A stretch of DNA of 12,110 bases from Bacteriovoracaceae bacterium (GTDB taxonomy: Bacteria > Bdellovibrionota > Bacteriovoracia > Bacteriovoracales > Bacteriovoracaceae), in assembly GCA_947440875.1 (NCBI GenBank), contig CANETG010000057.1:1-12110 (forward strand), in the 5' to 3' direction. The translations under genes were made by a program, and so were the position numbers. Shown in pieces: positions 5,939 through 12,110 of the stretch. Position 1 is the stretch's first letter. Every line of letters begins with the position of its first letter. Below the pieces are notes generated by a model. It worked only from the letters and a program-made list of their open reading frames with translations, was not told the origin of the DNA and made no database searches.

Positions 5939-6700
5939 CTACTCAAAAAGAAGAATGATTGCCTTACTTAAAAAGAAATCTGAAATTAAAATAATAATCG
6001 AAGTGCGCACGACTACCCACTGCGCAGCTGTACCCACACCTTGAGTTCCCTCTGAAGTTTTAAAACCGCGGTAACAAGCGAGGAGGGCAATCACGATGGC
6101 AAAGAAAAAGCACTTCGCCATACTTCCGAACACATCGACTAGCTTGATCGTCCTTAGGACTTTGTTGACGTAAAAACCCACCGGCATATTAAATTCAGTA
6201 TGAGCAATGATGAGTCCACCGAGGATACCTACGAAACTCGATAGTGTTGCTAACAGTGGCAGCGAAATAATCGTCGCCAGTAATCTAGGGACAACGAGAA
6301 CTCTCGTGGGAGATGTTCCCAGCGCGCGAATCGCGTCTACTTGCTGAGTGACCTGCATCGCTCCGATTTCCGCCGACATCCCGGAACCGATTCGCCCGGC
6401 GATGAGTAGAGAAGTGAAGATGGGGCAAATTTCTTTTACCAAAGAGAGTGAAACGATCGCTGGAACGTATAGGGTTCCACCGAATTTGGCTAGGCCGTAT
6501 CCAAACTGGAGAGTCATGACGAGGCCAGTGACAAATCCAATAACTAAGGTGATTGAAAGAGACCCTATCCCGAGATGAATTATCTGTTCAAACAATCTTC
6601 CCCAATAAAAGGGAGCTGTGAACATTCCGTGAAGGCTTTGCTGGAAAAGTCTAAACACTTCTCCCGTTTGTTGAAGCTGTGATTTCACGCTGCTGATCAT
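5939..6700 (-). CDS. mlaE: MlaE-like lipid ABC transporter permease
   Basis: The inner-membrane permease of the Mla-type transporter. At 253 residues it has about five hydrophobic segments and the family's most conserved cytoplasmic region at about 107-142: SGMSAEIGAM, then VTQQVDAIRALGTSP and the VVPRLLA element. An N-terminal amphipathic segment (1-40), as seen in MlaE, precedes the first full helix at about 46-66. Its ATG overlaps the TGA of the upstream lipoprotein gene (ATGA, 6697-6700), implying translational coupling, and mlaF starts two bases after its TAG. The order permease, ATPase, MCE protein differs from E. coli, where mlaF comes first. No mlaB or mlaC homologue is present in the window. 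Confidence 0.94.
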   Translation of the reverse strand: MISSVKSQLQQTGEVFRLFQQSLHGMFTAPFYWGRLFEQIIHLGIGSLSITLVIGFVTGLVMTLQFGYGLAKFGGTLYVPAIVSLSLVKEICPIFTSLLIAGRIGSGMSAEIGAMQVTQQVDAIRALGTSPTRVLVVPRLLATIISLPLLATLSSFVGILGGLIIAHTEFNMPVGFYVNKVLRTIKLVDVFGSMAKCFFFAIVIALLACYRGFKTSEGTQGVGTAAQWVVVRTSIIILISDFFLSKAIILLFE

Positions 6701-7176
6701 TGAAACACCACTGCTTTGAGAAACCGATCAAATAAATTTTTATCGATATCAATCAGCTTCTGGGGAACGATGGAAACAAAGTCAAAATAACAATTGTTTC
6801 TCCTCGTGTTGAGAATTTGAAGCCCCACTGGGACGCCGTCGACTTTTCCTGTGCCTTCGAGTCGATAAGCCTCACGATTCACAAGTGTTGTGTAAGAACC
6901 TTGGGAAGATTGAAAAGAACCTGCGGAAGTAAAAGTTTTTCTGGCGAGAGCATCGAGTGCTTGGTCTTGGAATTCACCACAGAAACTATTGGAGAGAAGG
7001 ATTCTTCCGTCTGCGTTTTCAAAAACGTAATCTGACCTTTCATCTTGTTGGAGGAGCTTCCAGCCTGGTTCAGAGAAACTAATCCTATAATCTTTTCCTT
7101 TCGCGCTCGGAGGCGGAGCTCCGCCCATCATGATGGAGCACGAAGAAGCAAGGAGGATGGTGATGAGAAATCGCAT
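6697..7176 (-). CDS. Putative lipoprotein heading the mla operon
   Basis: A 159-residue exported protein. The N-terminus MRFLITILLASSC looks like a lipoprotein signal with C13 as the lipidated residue; the lipobox is slightly unusual (Ala at -3 instead of Leu). A Pro/Ala/Gly-rich linker (19-26) follows, then a compact domain of about 130 residues with SNSFCGEF (63-69) and a second cysteine C129 that could form a disulphide. It is translationally coupled to mlaE by an ATGA overlap and is the first gene of the operon, so it probably serves the same lipid transport pathway, perhaps as a periplasmic or outer-membrane partner; that role is inferred from position only. It does not resemble MlaA or MlaC by eye. 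Its Shine-Dalgarno is weak (GAG five bases before the ATG). Confidence 0.8.
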   Translation of the reverse strand: MRFLITILLASSCSIMMGGAPPPSAKGKDYRISFSEPGWKLLQQDERSDYVFENADGRILLSNSFCGEFQDQALDALARKTFTSAGSFQSSQGSYTTLVNREAYRLEGTGKVDGVPVGLQILNTRRNNCYFDFVSIVPQKLIDIDKNLFDRFLKAVVFQ

Positions 7177-7343
7177 AGGACTCTAATTTTAATTCATTCT
7201 CGTAGTTTCGGGTGTTAAGCTCATGTGTGGTGGTTTTTGCCTTTAGTAATTTTTAGGCGACCGTTTCGAGCGGGTATTAAGAGAGATAAAAATAAGTTGC
7301 TGTGATCTTTTGGCATGTCAAAAATCGACAGGCGTTTTTTGCC

Positions 7344-7407
7344 GGTAGGTAAAATTGTTCTTTGAGAAAGTTAAAATTCAGATACACTCGACTGTAGGTA
7401 GGTAAAA
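7344..7407 (+). repeat. Direct repeat pair GGTAGGTAAAA
   Basis: Identical 11-base copies lie at 7344-7354 and 7397-7407, 53 bases apart (about five helical turns) and on the same strand. The second is part of a slightly longer tandem GTAGGTAGGTAAAA starting at 7394. They may be sites for a DNA-binding protein controlling the divergent operons. Confidence 0.45.
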
Positions 7408-7439
7408 AAGGCCACAAGATGTAGCCCACTCCTACCAGT
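7391..7439 (+). promoter_or_regulatory. Possible structured 5' leader upstream of the TPR gene
   Basis: GGTAGG (7397-7402) can pair with CCTACC (7431-7436). After a 3-base bulge (7394-7396), ACT (7391-7393) continues the stem with AGT (7437-7439). A smaller GGC/GCC pairing (7410-7412 with 7424-7426) fits inside the loop. It ends 21 bases before the ATG. No known riboswitch was recognised. Confidence 0.35.
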
Positions 7440-7440
7440 A

Positions 7441-7455
7441 AAGACAGGAAGTCTT
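7441..7455 (+). promoter_or_regulatory. Shine-Dalgarno presented in a hairpin loop (TPR gene)
   Basis: AAGAC-AGGAA-GTCTT is a perfect 5-bp inverted repeat whose loop is the only Shine-Dalgarno-like sequence (AGGA/GGAAG) before the ATG at 7461. This could expose or gate the ribosome binding site. Confidence 0.4.
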
Positions 7456-7460
7456 AACGA

Positions 7461-10154
7461 ATGACAAACTTCGCGGTCCTTCTGACAACTCTATTTTTTG
7501 CCAGCGCTCTTACCGCGACTCACTCGTTAGCTGACATTATTAATCAAGAAACATTCAAGACCCATCTTCGCTGGAACCTCGTAGTTCCTCGCGATCAGTT
7601 GACCGTTGTGAAGCGGGATCAGACTCTCTACATAGAGACTTTGAATCTACAGCTTTTTGAAAACTTGGCGGGTGATATCGCCCGGATGAAAGCAGATACT
7701 TCATACATCGAGAACGTCACCTATTCCAAAGATAATTTTCCGGCAAGACCAGCGACCGTCAGCGTGAAATTGAAAGATTCATCGGTCGAACTGTTTTCTT
7801 TCTACCGAGATGCTGACAAAAAATACATCCTCGATTTCTGGATCAACTCTGATCTAATTTCTGAAAAAGCTCCCGCGATGAGTAAGTTTCAACCACTCCC
7901 GGTTGAGCCATTATTGATCAAGAAAAAAATTGATCTTCCGGTTAAGAATAATCTTCTCACTTCAAAGAGTAAGCTGCTGACTAATGTCGAAGTGAAGAAT
8001 GATAATGAGGCCCGAGCAAATCCAGGGTTTAGAGATTTTCGGTACGGTGCCTCTTTCATGTGGAATTACGGCGCGATGATTCCATCGCTTGAAAAAGATA
8101 TCAATCTCGCTTCAAAAACTCCGGAAGCACTTTTCGCTGTAAAGGATCGCGGCAACCTCGACGATCCGAAAGAAGCTCACATGCAGCTCACGATTAATTT
8201 CTTTCGTGAGTCGAAATGGGGACTTATGAATAAGTCCATCACTCTGTTTGAGAAGAAGTACGGTACAAGAGACTCGAGTTACGTTGTGAACGAGTATATG
8301 AAGGCGAACGCTCTGCTCAAGGGGAATTTAGCAAAGCCGAATCGGGGAATTACTCAGTCAGCGATGGTGATCCTTTTGAATATCAAGGATCTTTCTACGG
8401 ACTATGAACTCAAGAGTTCAATCCTTCGTTACCTCATTCAATACAACGTCGACCAGAAAGATTACGTCCGCACGCTTGAACTCGCCAAAGAGCTGTACGT
8501 CGAATCTCGCAGTAATTTTGACCAGACTTTAATCATCCAATCTGCTCTCACGATCCTTCACTCCCTTGCGGAACTCAAGCAGCCAGAAAAAATTGAGGCG
8601 TTCCTCTCAGAAACCGAGAATAAGAAACTCCAAAGCATGCTTCCACCGCAGATGAGTATTGCCTATCTTACTTTTGCCCTTCTCATGAAAGGCGATACTA
8701 AAGAAATCATACGACTCTATAAAATTTCAGAGAAATCGCTCATGAAGCCTGTTCATCCGGCAATTATCTTCAACGTCGGCGAAAGTTTTTTCCGCCACGC
8801 TGATTATGAAAATGCGATTAAAGCTTTCGATGAATTCGTTTCTGTTTACTCATACTTAAGAGAAGCTCCGTCTGCGCGTTTGCGCCTGGCTTTGGCGTAT
8901 GAACTCATGGATCGCCCAGTGAGTGAAACCCTTGTCCTTTACAAGAACGCGATCGACCGGTCAACAGACCCTAGTATCCGCTACGAAGCGAAGCTCCGTT
9001 ATGTTGGTCTTAGAATCGCTCGAAAAATCAAACCAGACGCTTTGGATTTTGAAACTGAAGTTTTTCTGGAGCAATCCCCAGATGAATCGAAAGTTCTCAC
9101 TCAGGATTTGAAAAAACTTCTATGGCTTGTGAGACTCAGACTGTTCGTTACATCTAAAGATTACGACAAGGCGCTTGCTTATCTTACTGGTGTTCCGTTA
9201 GATGCGTTAAGGCCTGCAGAGAGAAGAGTCTTTGAAGGTGACGGAGCTGAAATTGTATTTGGTCTCATCCAAGAAGCGTATTTAGAAGAAAACTATTCTT
9301 TGGCCGTGAAAATCTGGGAAACCTATCGATCCAAGTACGAACAGAAAGTGGCTTCGAATCTCTACCTTAACTTCGTGATCTGTGAATCCTTCCTGAAACT
9401 CGGAATGTATAAGAGTTACGACCGCGCGCTGACTTCTTTTAAAGAAGTTCAGAAAGCCGAGCCTCGTAATTTTCCACTCTGGATAGATCGGACGAAGACC
9501 ATTAATCTCGGTTTGATGATCGAAGAATTGAATATCATCCGTCTGGTAGCGGACCAGAAGTACACCGAGGCGAGTGACAAGCTGACCACTCTTCCGGTGT
9601 CACTCCGGGACTCTATAAATTATCCCTATTATGCGGGTCTCATAAAATTCAACCAGAAGGCCTACTCGGATGCGGTCGTAGAATTCGAAAAAGTTCTCGT
9701 CAGGCAGAACCCAACGAACATCCTAACTCCCCGCCAGACTGCTGACCTTCTCATGGGTTACGTAGAATCTCTCTATCAATTGAAAGACCAAGAACGCTTC
9801 AAAACAGTTGTTCGGGCACTCTCGGATGACGTCTCTACTTCGAAGTCGGCACCGATCTTGAATATCTCGGAGCGACTCAACTATCTCCTCATAGAAGCCT
9901 ATGCGGGAGAGGGAACACCTGAGTGGAAGGAGATCGAGATGATGACAAATTCTTTTAGAGAGAAATTTCAAAAATCTCCTTACACTGCACGTATCGGATA
10001 CCTTTACGGGTTATCATTGATAAAGAACTCTCGTGTTCAGGAAGGACGTGGAGTATTGAACGATCTGACGACTGATAAGAATGTTCCTTCGCACATTAAA
10101 GAAATGGCAAGGAGCGAGCTTGCGACACTGGAACTGATAGAAAAGAATTTATAA
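7461..10154 (+). CDS. Large periplasmic TPR-repeat protein heading the flagellar operon
   Basis: An 897-residue protein with a signal peptide (1-24, ending HSLA before DI). The first part of the mature protein (about 26-135) is beta-rich, with a possible AMIN-like pattern. A Lys-rich linker (about 140-190) leads into a long, almost wholly helical region of repeated helix pairs. TPR-like units are recognisable near residues 433-465 (NVGESFFRHADYENAIKAFD), 470-500, 718-750 (YYAGLIKFNQKAYSDAVVEF), 760-790 and 843-875. TPR arrays bind other proteins. It ends 31 bases before the next gene with no terminator, so it is probably co-transcribed with the regulator and flgBC-fliE. A periplasmic TPR protein next to rod genes could be a motor scaffold or assembly factor, as PflA is in Campylobacter. 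That comparison rests on architecture and position, not on sequence identity. Confidence 0.85.
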   Translation: MTNFAVLLTTLFFASALTATHSLADIINQETFKTHLRWNLVVPRDQLTVVKRDQTLYIETLNLQLFENLAGDIARMKADTSYIENVTYSKDNFPARPATVSVKLKDSSVELFSFYRDADKKYILDFWINSDLISEKAPAMSKFQPLPVEPLLIKKKIDLPVKNNLLTSKSKLLTNVEVKNDNEARANPGFRDFRYGASFMWNYGAMIPSLEKDINLASKTPEALFAVKDRGNLDDPKEAHMQLTINFFRESKWGLMNKSITLFEKKYGTRDSSYVVNEYMKANALLKGNLAKPNRGITQSAMVILLNIKDLSTDYELKSSILRYLIQYNVDQKDYVRTLELAKELYVESRSNFDQTLIIQSALTILHSLAELKQPEKIEAFLSETENKKLQSMLPPQMSIAYLTFALLMKGDTKEIIRLYKISEKSLMKPVHPAIIFNVGESFFRHADYENAIKAFDEFVSVYSYLREAPSARLRLALAYELMDRPVSETLVLYKNAIDRSTDPSIRYEAKLRYVGLRIARKIKPDALDFETEVFLEQSPDESKVLTQDLKKLLWLVRLRLFVTSKDYDKALAYLTGVPLDALRPAERRVFEGDGAEIVFGLIQEAYLEENYSLAVKIWETYRSKYEQKVASNLYLNFVICESFLKLGMYKSYDRALTSFKEVQKAEPRNFPLWIDRTKTINLGLMIEELNIIRLVADQKYTEASDKLTTLPVSLRDSINYPYYAGLIKFNQKAYSDAVVEFEKVLVRQNPTNILTPRQTADLLMGYVESLYQLKDQERFKTVVRALSDDVSTSKSAPILNISERLNYLLIEAYAGEGTPEWKEIEMMTNSFREKFQKSPYTARIGYLYGLSLIKNSRVQEGRGVLNDLTTDKNVPSHIKEMARSELATLELIEKNL

Positions 10155-10185
10155 GCAAACCACATAACAACGGACAGGAGGTCTA

Positions 10186-11127
10186 ATGTTAACTCAAGGT
10201 TTAGTACTCGTAGGAAATCACCCAAAATTCAACAACGCTCTGGAGACTGCACGTAATGTTGCTGTTACCAAAACTCCTGTTCTGATCTCGGGCGAAGCCG
10301 GCTCAGGCAAGAAGGCGCTTGGATCATACATCCACAACAATTCAGCGAGAAAGAATGCTCGTCTTGAAATCGTGGATTGCGGCGAACAAGTAACGATGGT
10401 TGAAAAAATCGTTCTTGGTTACCGTGACGAAGATTCAGGGAAATTCAACCGTGGCGTCCTAGAACTTGCCAACGGTGGTACGGTAATTTTTGCCAACATT
10501 GATGCACTGGATGAAAGTTTTCAGAAACGCCTCTATACTATCCTTCAAGAACTACCTGATTACGAGTTAGACGTCCGCATCCTTGCTACTACGTCGAAGA
10601 ATCTCTCTAAGTTAGTCGGTGCAGGAAAGTTCTCACGTGCTCTCTATACTTATTTTAATGGAGCCTCGATCGATATGATCTCGCTCCGTGAAAGAGGAAC
10701 TGACGTGGAATTAATTGCTCGTCATTTTATCGAAGAGTACGCTCAGGAAACTCAGTCAGAGCAGATCTATCTCGCAGACGAAGCTGCTCGCAAACTTTCT
10801 GATTATAACTGGAACAACAACATTGCTGAGCTCAAGTCTTTCATCCGGAAAACCATGACGAACATGGATGGAACGACTCTTGATCTTCAGGCGATTGAAA
10901 ACGGTGAACGTAAAGCTGAATTCACGACGGGTGAAATTGATGAAGACGGAATGAAGCTCATGTCTTTGAAGGATGCGGAGAGACTTCTTATCAAGAAAGC
11001 TCTCGTGTTTACTTCTGAGAACCGTACGCAAGCTGCCAAGATTCTCGGCGTCTCTATCCGCACACTCCGGAACAAGATCAACGAGTACCGCGGTGAGGGC
11101 ACAGTTTACTTTGTTAACTTGAGATAA
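10186..11127 (+). CDS. Degenerate sigma-54-activator-like AAA+ protein with Fis-type HTH
   Basis: A 313-residue protein with the fold of a FlbD/FleR/FlrC-type flagellar activator but no receiver domain. The start is set by AGGAGGT at 10176-10182. Walker A is intact (GEAGSGKK, 36-43). The other working parts are lost. The GAFTGA loop is absent and that segment is about four residues shorter (77-98). The Walker B pair DE is A103-N104. The two arginine-finger positions in FREDLxxRL are Ser and Tyr (149-158). The sensor II arginine is Ala (NNIAEL, 211-216). The C-terminal helix-turn-helix (279-302, TQAAKILGVS then RTLRNKINEYR) is excellent and resembles that of flagellar regulators. It should bind DNA and perhaps ATP but not hydrolyse it or contact sigma-54 in the usual way. 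It lies between the TPR gene and flgB, 22 bases before flgB. Likely a flagellar regulator, mechanism unknown. Confidence 0.88.
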   Translation: MLTQGLVLVGNHPKFNNALETARNVAVTKTPVLISGEAGSGKKALGSYIHNNSARKNARLEIVDCGEQVTMVEKIVLGYRDEDSGKFNRGVLELANGGTVIFANIDALDESFQKRLYTILQELPDYELDVRILATTSKNLSKLVGAGKFSRALYTYFNGASIDMISLRERGTDVELIARHFIEEYAQETQSEQIYLADEAARKLSDYNWNNNIAELKSFIRKTMTNMDGTTLDLQAIENGERKAEFTTGEIDEDGMKLMSLKDAERLLIKKALVFTSENRTQAAKILGVSIRTLRNKINEYRGEGTVYFVNLR

Positions 11128-11149
11128 AAAAAGGTTTGAGGCGCCCACG

Positions 11150-11557
11150 ATGGACGTGAACGACAAGACGCTAGATGCACTGACGACGGCACTGAATTTC
11201 CGGGAAATGCGCCAGGAACTCATTTCGTCGAACGTTGCAAATGCTAACACTCCTGGCTTCAAGGCCAAGAAACTAGACTTCGAAGAAGCGTTGGCACGTG
11301 CTCTTGATGTTGATGGACAGATGAAGATGAATGCTACAGATGGACGGCACTACAACGTCGGCGGTGGGAGCTTCAACAACCTTGAGCCAGAGATCTACGA
11401 CAATCCTAACGGTGTTGTTTCGGAAAATGGAAACACCGTAGATGTCGAGGCTGAGATGGCCCAGATGGCAGAGAACAAATTGATGTACGATGCTCTGGTT
11501 CAGTTGATAAATAAAAAGATGGGTATCATGAAGTACGCCATCAATAGTGAGAAATAA
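11150..11557 (+). CDS. flgB: Flagellar proximal rod protein FlgB
   Basis: A component of the proximal rod, which joins the MS-ring to the distal rod and crosses the periplasm. At 135 residues it has the usual family length. The N-terminal rod motif is clear (SSNVANANTPGFKAKKLDFE, 26-45), and the C-terminal helix (about 105-135, QMAENKLMYDALVQLINKK) is the partner helix typical of rod proteins. It has no signal peptide, as expected for a substrate of the flagellar type III export system. GAGG lies about ten bases before the ATG. It is followed after 20 bases by flgC, the conserved flgB-flgC-fliE order, and preceded by the degenerate activator gene without a terminator. Confidence 0.96.
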   Translation: MDVNDKTLDALTTALNFREMRQELISSNVANANTPGFKAKKLDFEEALARALDVDGQMKMNATDGRHYNVGGGSFNNLEPEIYDNPNGVVSENGNTVDVEAEMAQMAENKLMYDALVQLINKKMGIMKYAINSEK

Positions 11558-11564
11558 TTCTCAC
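11547..11564 (+). other. Hairpin spanning the flgB stop codon
   Basis: GTGAGAA (11547-11553) and TTCTCAC (11558-11564) are a perfect 7-bp inverted repeat around ATAA. The loop (11554-11557) contains the flgB TAA at 11555-11557. The flgC Shine-Dalgarno AAAGG begins at 11565, immediately after the stem. There is no T-tract, so it is not a terminator. It may affect flgB-flgC coupling or mRNA stability. Confidence 0.5.
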
Positions 11565-11577
11565 AAAGGTTTAGCAA

Positions 11578-12021
11578 ATGGATTTGCTATCTAGTCTACG
11601 GATTTCGTCTTCGGGCCTTGCTGCTCAGAGAAAACGCATGGAAGCGCATTCTTCGAACATCGCCAATGCTCAAACGACTCGGACTGCTGAAGGTGGTCCT
11701 TATCGGCGTAAGGAAGTGGTCTTCGGATCAGAACCAGCACGCGATACTTTCTCCGAGATTCTTGAAGGCGAGCTCGCTGAAAATGCTCAAACTGTGCATG
11801 CGACGGAAGTCGTTCACACCGATAAGACTCAACCTAAATATGATCCCACTCATCCCGACGCAGATCCAGTCTCTGGAATAGTGCAATTACCGGATGTGAA
11901 TCCGATGGTCGAAATGGCGAACATGATTGAGGCACAACGTGCTTATGAATCGAACGTCACAGCGATAAATACCACCAAGCAAATGGCCATGAAGACGCTC
12001 GAGATCGGGAGAGGTAACTAA
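11578..12021 (+). CDS. flgC: Flagellar proximal rod protein FlgC
   Basis: A proximal rod subunit assembled with FlgB and FlgF. At 147 residues it has the normal length. The N-terminal rod motif is present (SSNIANAQTTRTAEGGPYRR, 25-44), with the PYRRKEVVF continuation typical of FlgC. The conserved C-terminal block runs from about 104 (LPDVNPMVEMANMIEAQRAY) to LEIGR. It lacks a signal peptide, consistent with export through the flagellar type III apparatus. AAAGG at 11565-11569 lies eight bases before the ATG. Its TAA (12019-12021) overlaps the ATG of the next gene by one base (TAATG), indicating translational coupling. Confidence 0.97.
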   Translation: MDLLSSLRISSSGLAAQRKRMEAHSSNIANAQTTRTAEGGPYRRKEVVFGSEPARDTFSEILEGELAENAQTVHATEVVHTDKTQPKYDPTHPDADPVSGIVQLPDVNPMVEMANMIEAQRAYESNVTAINTTKQMAMKTLEIGRGN

Positions 12022-12110
12022 TGGCCATTAAAGACATTGGTTCTTTTCAACAGACTCTCGGAAACGCTGATGCCAAAGGTTGGTCGCGCTCAGTTGATAA
12101 CAATAGCAGC
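12021..12110 (+). CDS. fliE: Probable FliE, flagellar MS-ring/rod junction protein, 3'-truncated by window edge
   Basis: The frame opens with an ATG overlapping the flgC stop (TAATG) and stays open for the 30 codons left in the window (MAIKDIGSFQQTLGNADAKG and onward). FliE links the MS-ring to the proximal rod and follows flgC in a widely conserved gene order. The short N-terminus is compatible with FliE but too variable to identify it alone, so the name rests mainly on synteny. Confidence 0.65.
   Translation, partial: MAIKDIGSFQQTLGNADAKGWSRSVDNNSS

Larger units (their letters stand above)
7177..7460. other. Divergent intergenic region between the mla and TPR/flagellar operons
   Basis: This 284-base non-coding stretch must hold both divergent promoters. 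I could not identify a convincing sigma-70 pair, a sigma-54 GG-N10-GC element or a sigma-28 element on either strand. It contains two direct copies of GGTAGGTAAAA (7344 and 7397), a possible folded leader at 7391-7439 and a ribosome-binding hairpin at 7441-7455, all listed separately. No small ORF with a good start is evident. Confidence 0.6.

Noticed and set aside
7391..7439. A known riboswitch class in the leader
   Set aside because: No conserved core such as that of c-di-GMP, SAM, cobalamin or TPP riboswitches was recognised; only generic pairing is visible.
7177..7460. A sigma-54 promoter for the flagellar operon
   Set aside because: I looked for GG, ten bases, GC in the TGGCAC-N5-TTGC context. 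Near-matches such as TGGTGGTTTTTGC (8-base gap) and TTGGCATGTC have wrong spacing or lack the GC.

Overview
The window looks like chromosomal DNA of a motile, diderm (Gram-negative) bacterium. The mix is a housekeeping metK, an Mla-type lipid transport operon, an NtrC-type response regulator, several small exported proteins of no recognised family, and the start of a flagellar rod/basal-body operon. GC content is moderate and the proteins are Lys-rich. Together this fits the Bdellovibrionota (Bacteriovorax/Peredibacter-like lineages). That placement is inferred from gene content and style, not from a phylogenetic marker analysis.

Layout. (1) 2-1031: the 3' part of metK (5' end outside the window), closed by a strong terminator. 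(2) 1082-1634: a small exported protein with a Gly/Tyr/Pro-rich loop between two cysteines, then a perfect 10-bp terminator. (3) 1661-1891: a two-helix mini membrane protein whose start lies directly behind a possible -10 box. (4) 2015-3561: a complete sigma-54-dependent response regulator with its own promoter-like region and terminator. (5) 3695-4132: a second small exported protein that shares a motif skeleton with the one at 1082. (6) 4215-4361: a 48-codon membrane micro-ORF that meets the next operon stop-to-stop. (7) 7176-4362, minus strand: a tightly packed operon of a putative lipoprotein, then MlaE, MlaF and MlaD homologues. (8) 7177-7460: a divergent intergenic region with repeats and RNA-structure potential. 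(9) 7461-12110: a large periplasmic TPR protein, a degenerate sigma-54-activator-like protein, flgB, flgC and the start of a probable fliE, all on the plus strand with short gaps and probably one operon.

How the genes work together. The minus-strand block should form an inner-membrane MCE transporter (permease, ATPase, substrate-binding MCE subunit) moving phospholipid between inner and outer membrane, with the lipoprotein as a candidate accessory. The plus-strand flagellar block is the most interesting part. Its two leading genes are not standard flagellar genes: a periplasmic TPR protein that could be a motor scaffold, and an AAA+ regulator that keeps Walker A and a FlbD/FleR-type helix-turn-helix. 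That regulator has lost the GAFTGA loop, the Walker B acidic pair, both arginine fingers and the sensor II arginine. This suggests a sigma-54 activator fold reused as a non-hydrolysing DNA-binding regulator. The intact response regulator at 2015 gives a within-window control for that comparison. No mobile element, CRISPR array, tRNA or rRNA was seen.
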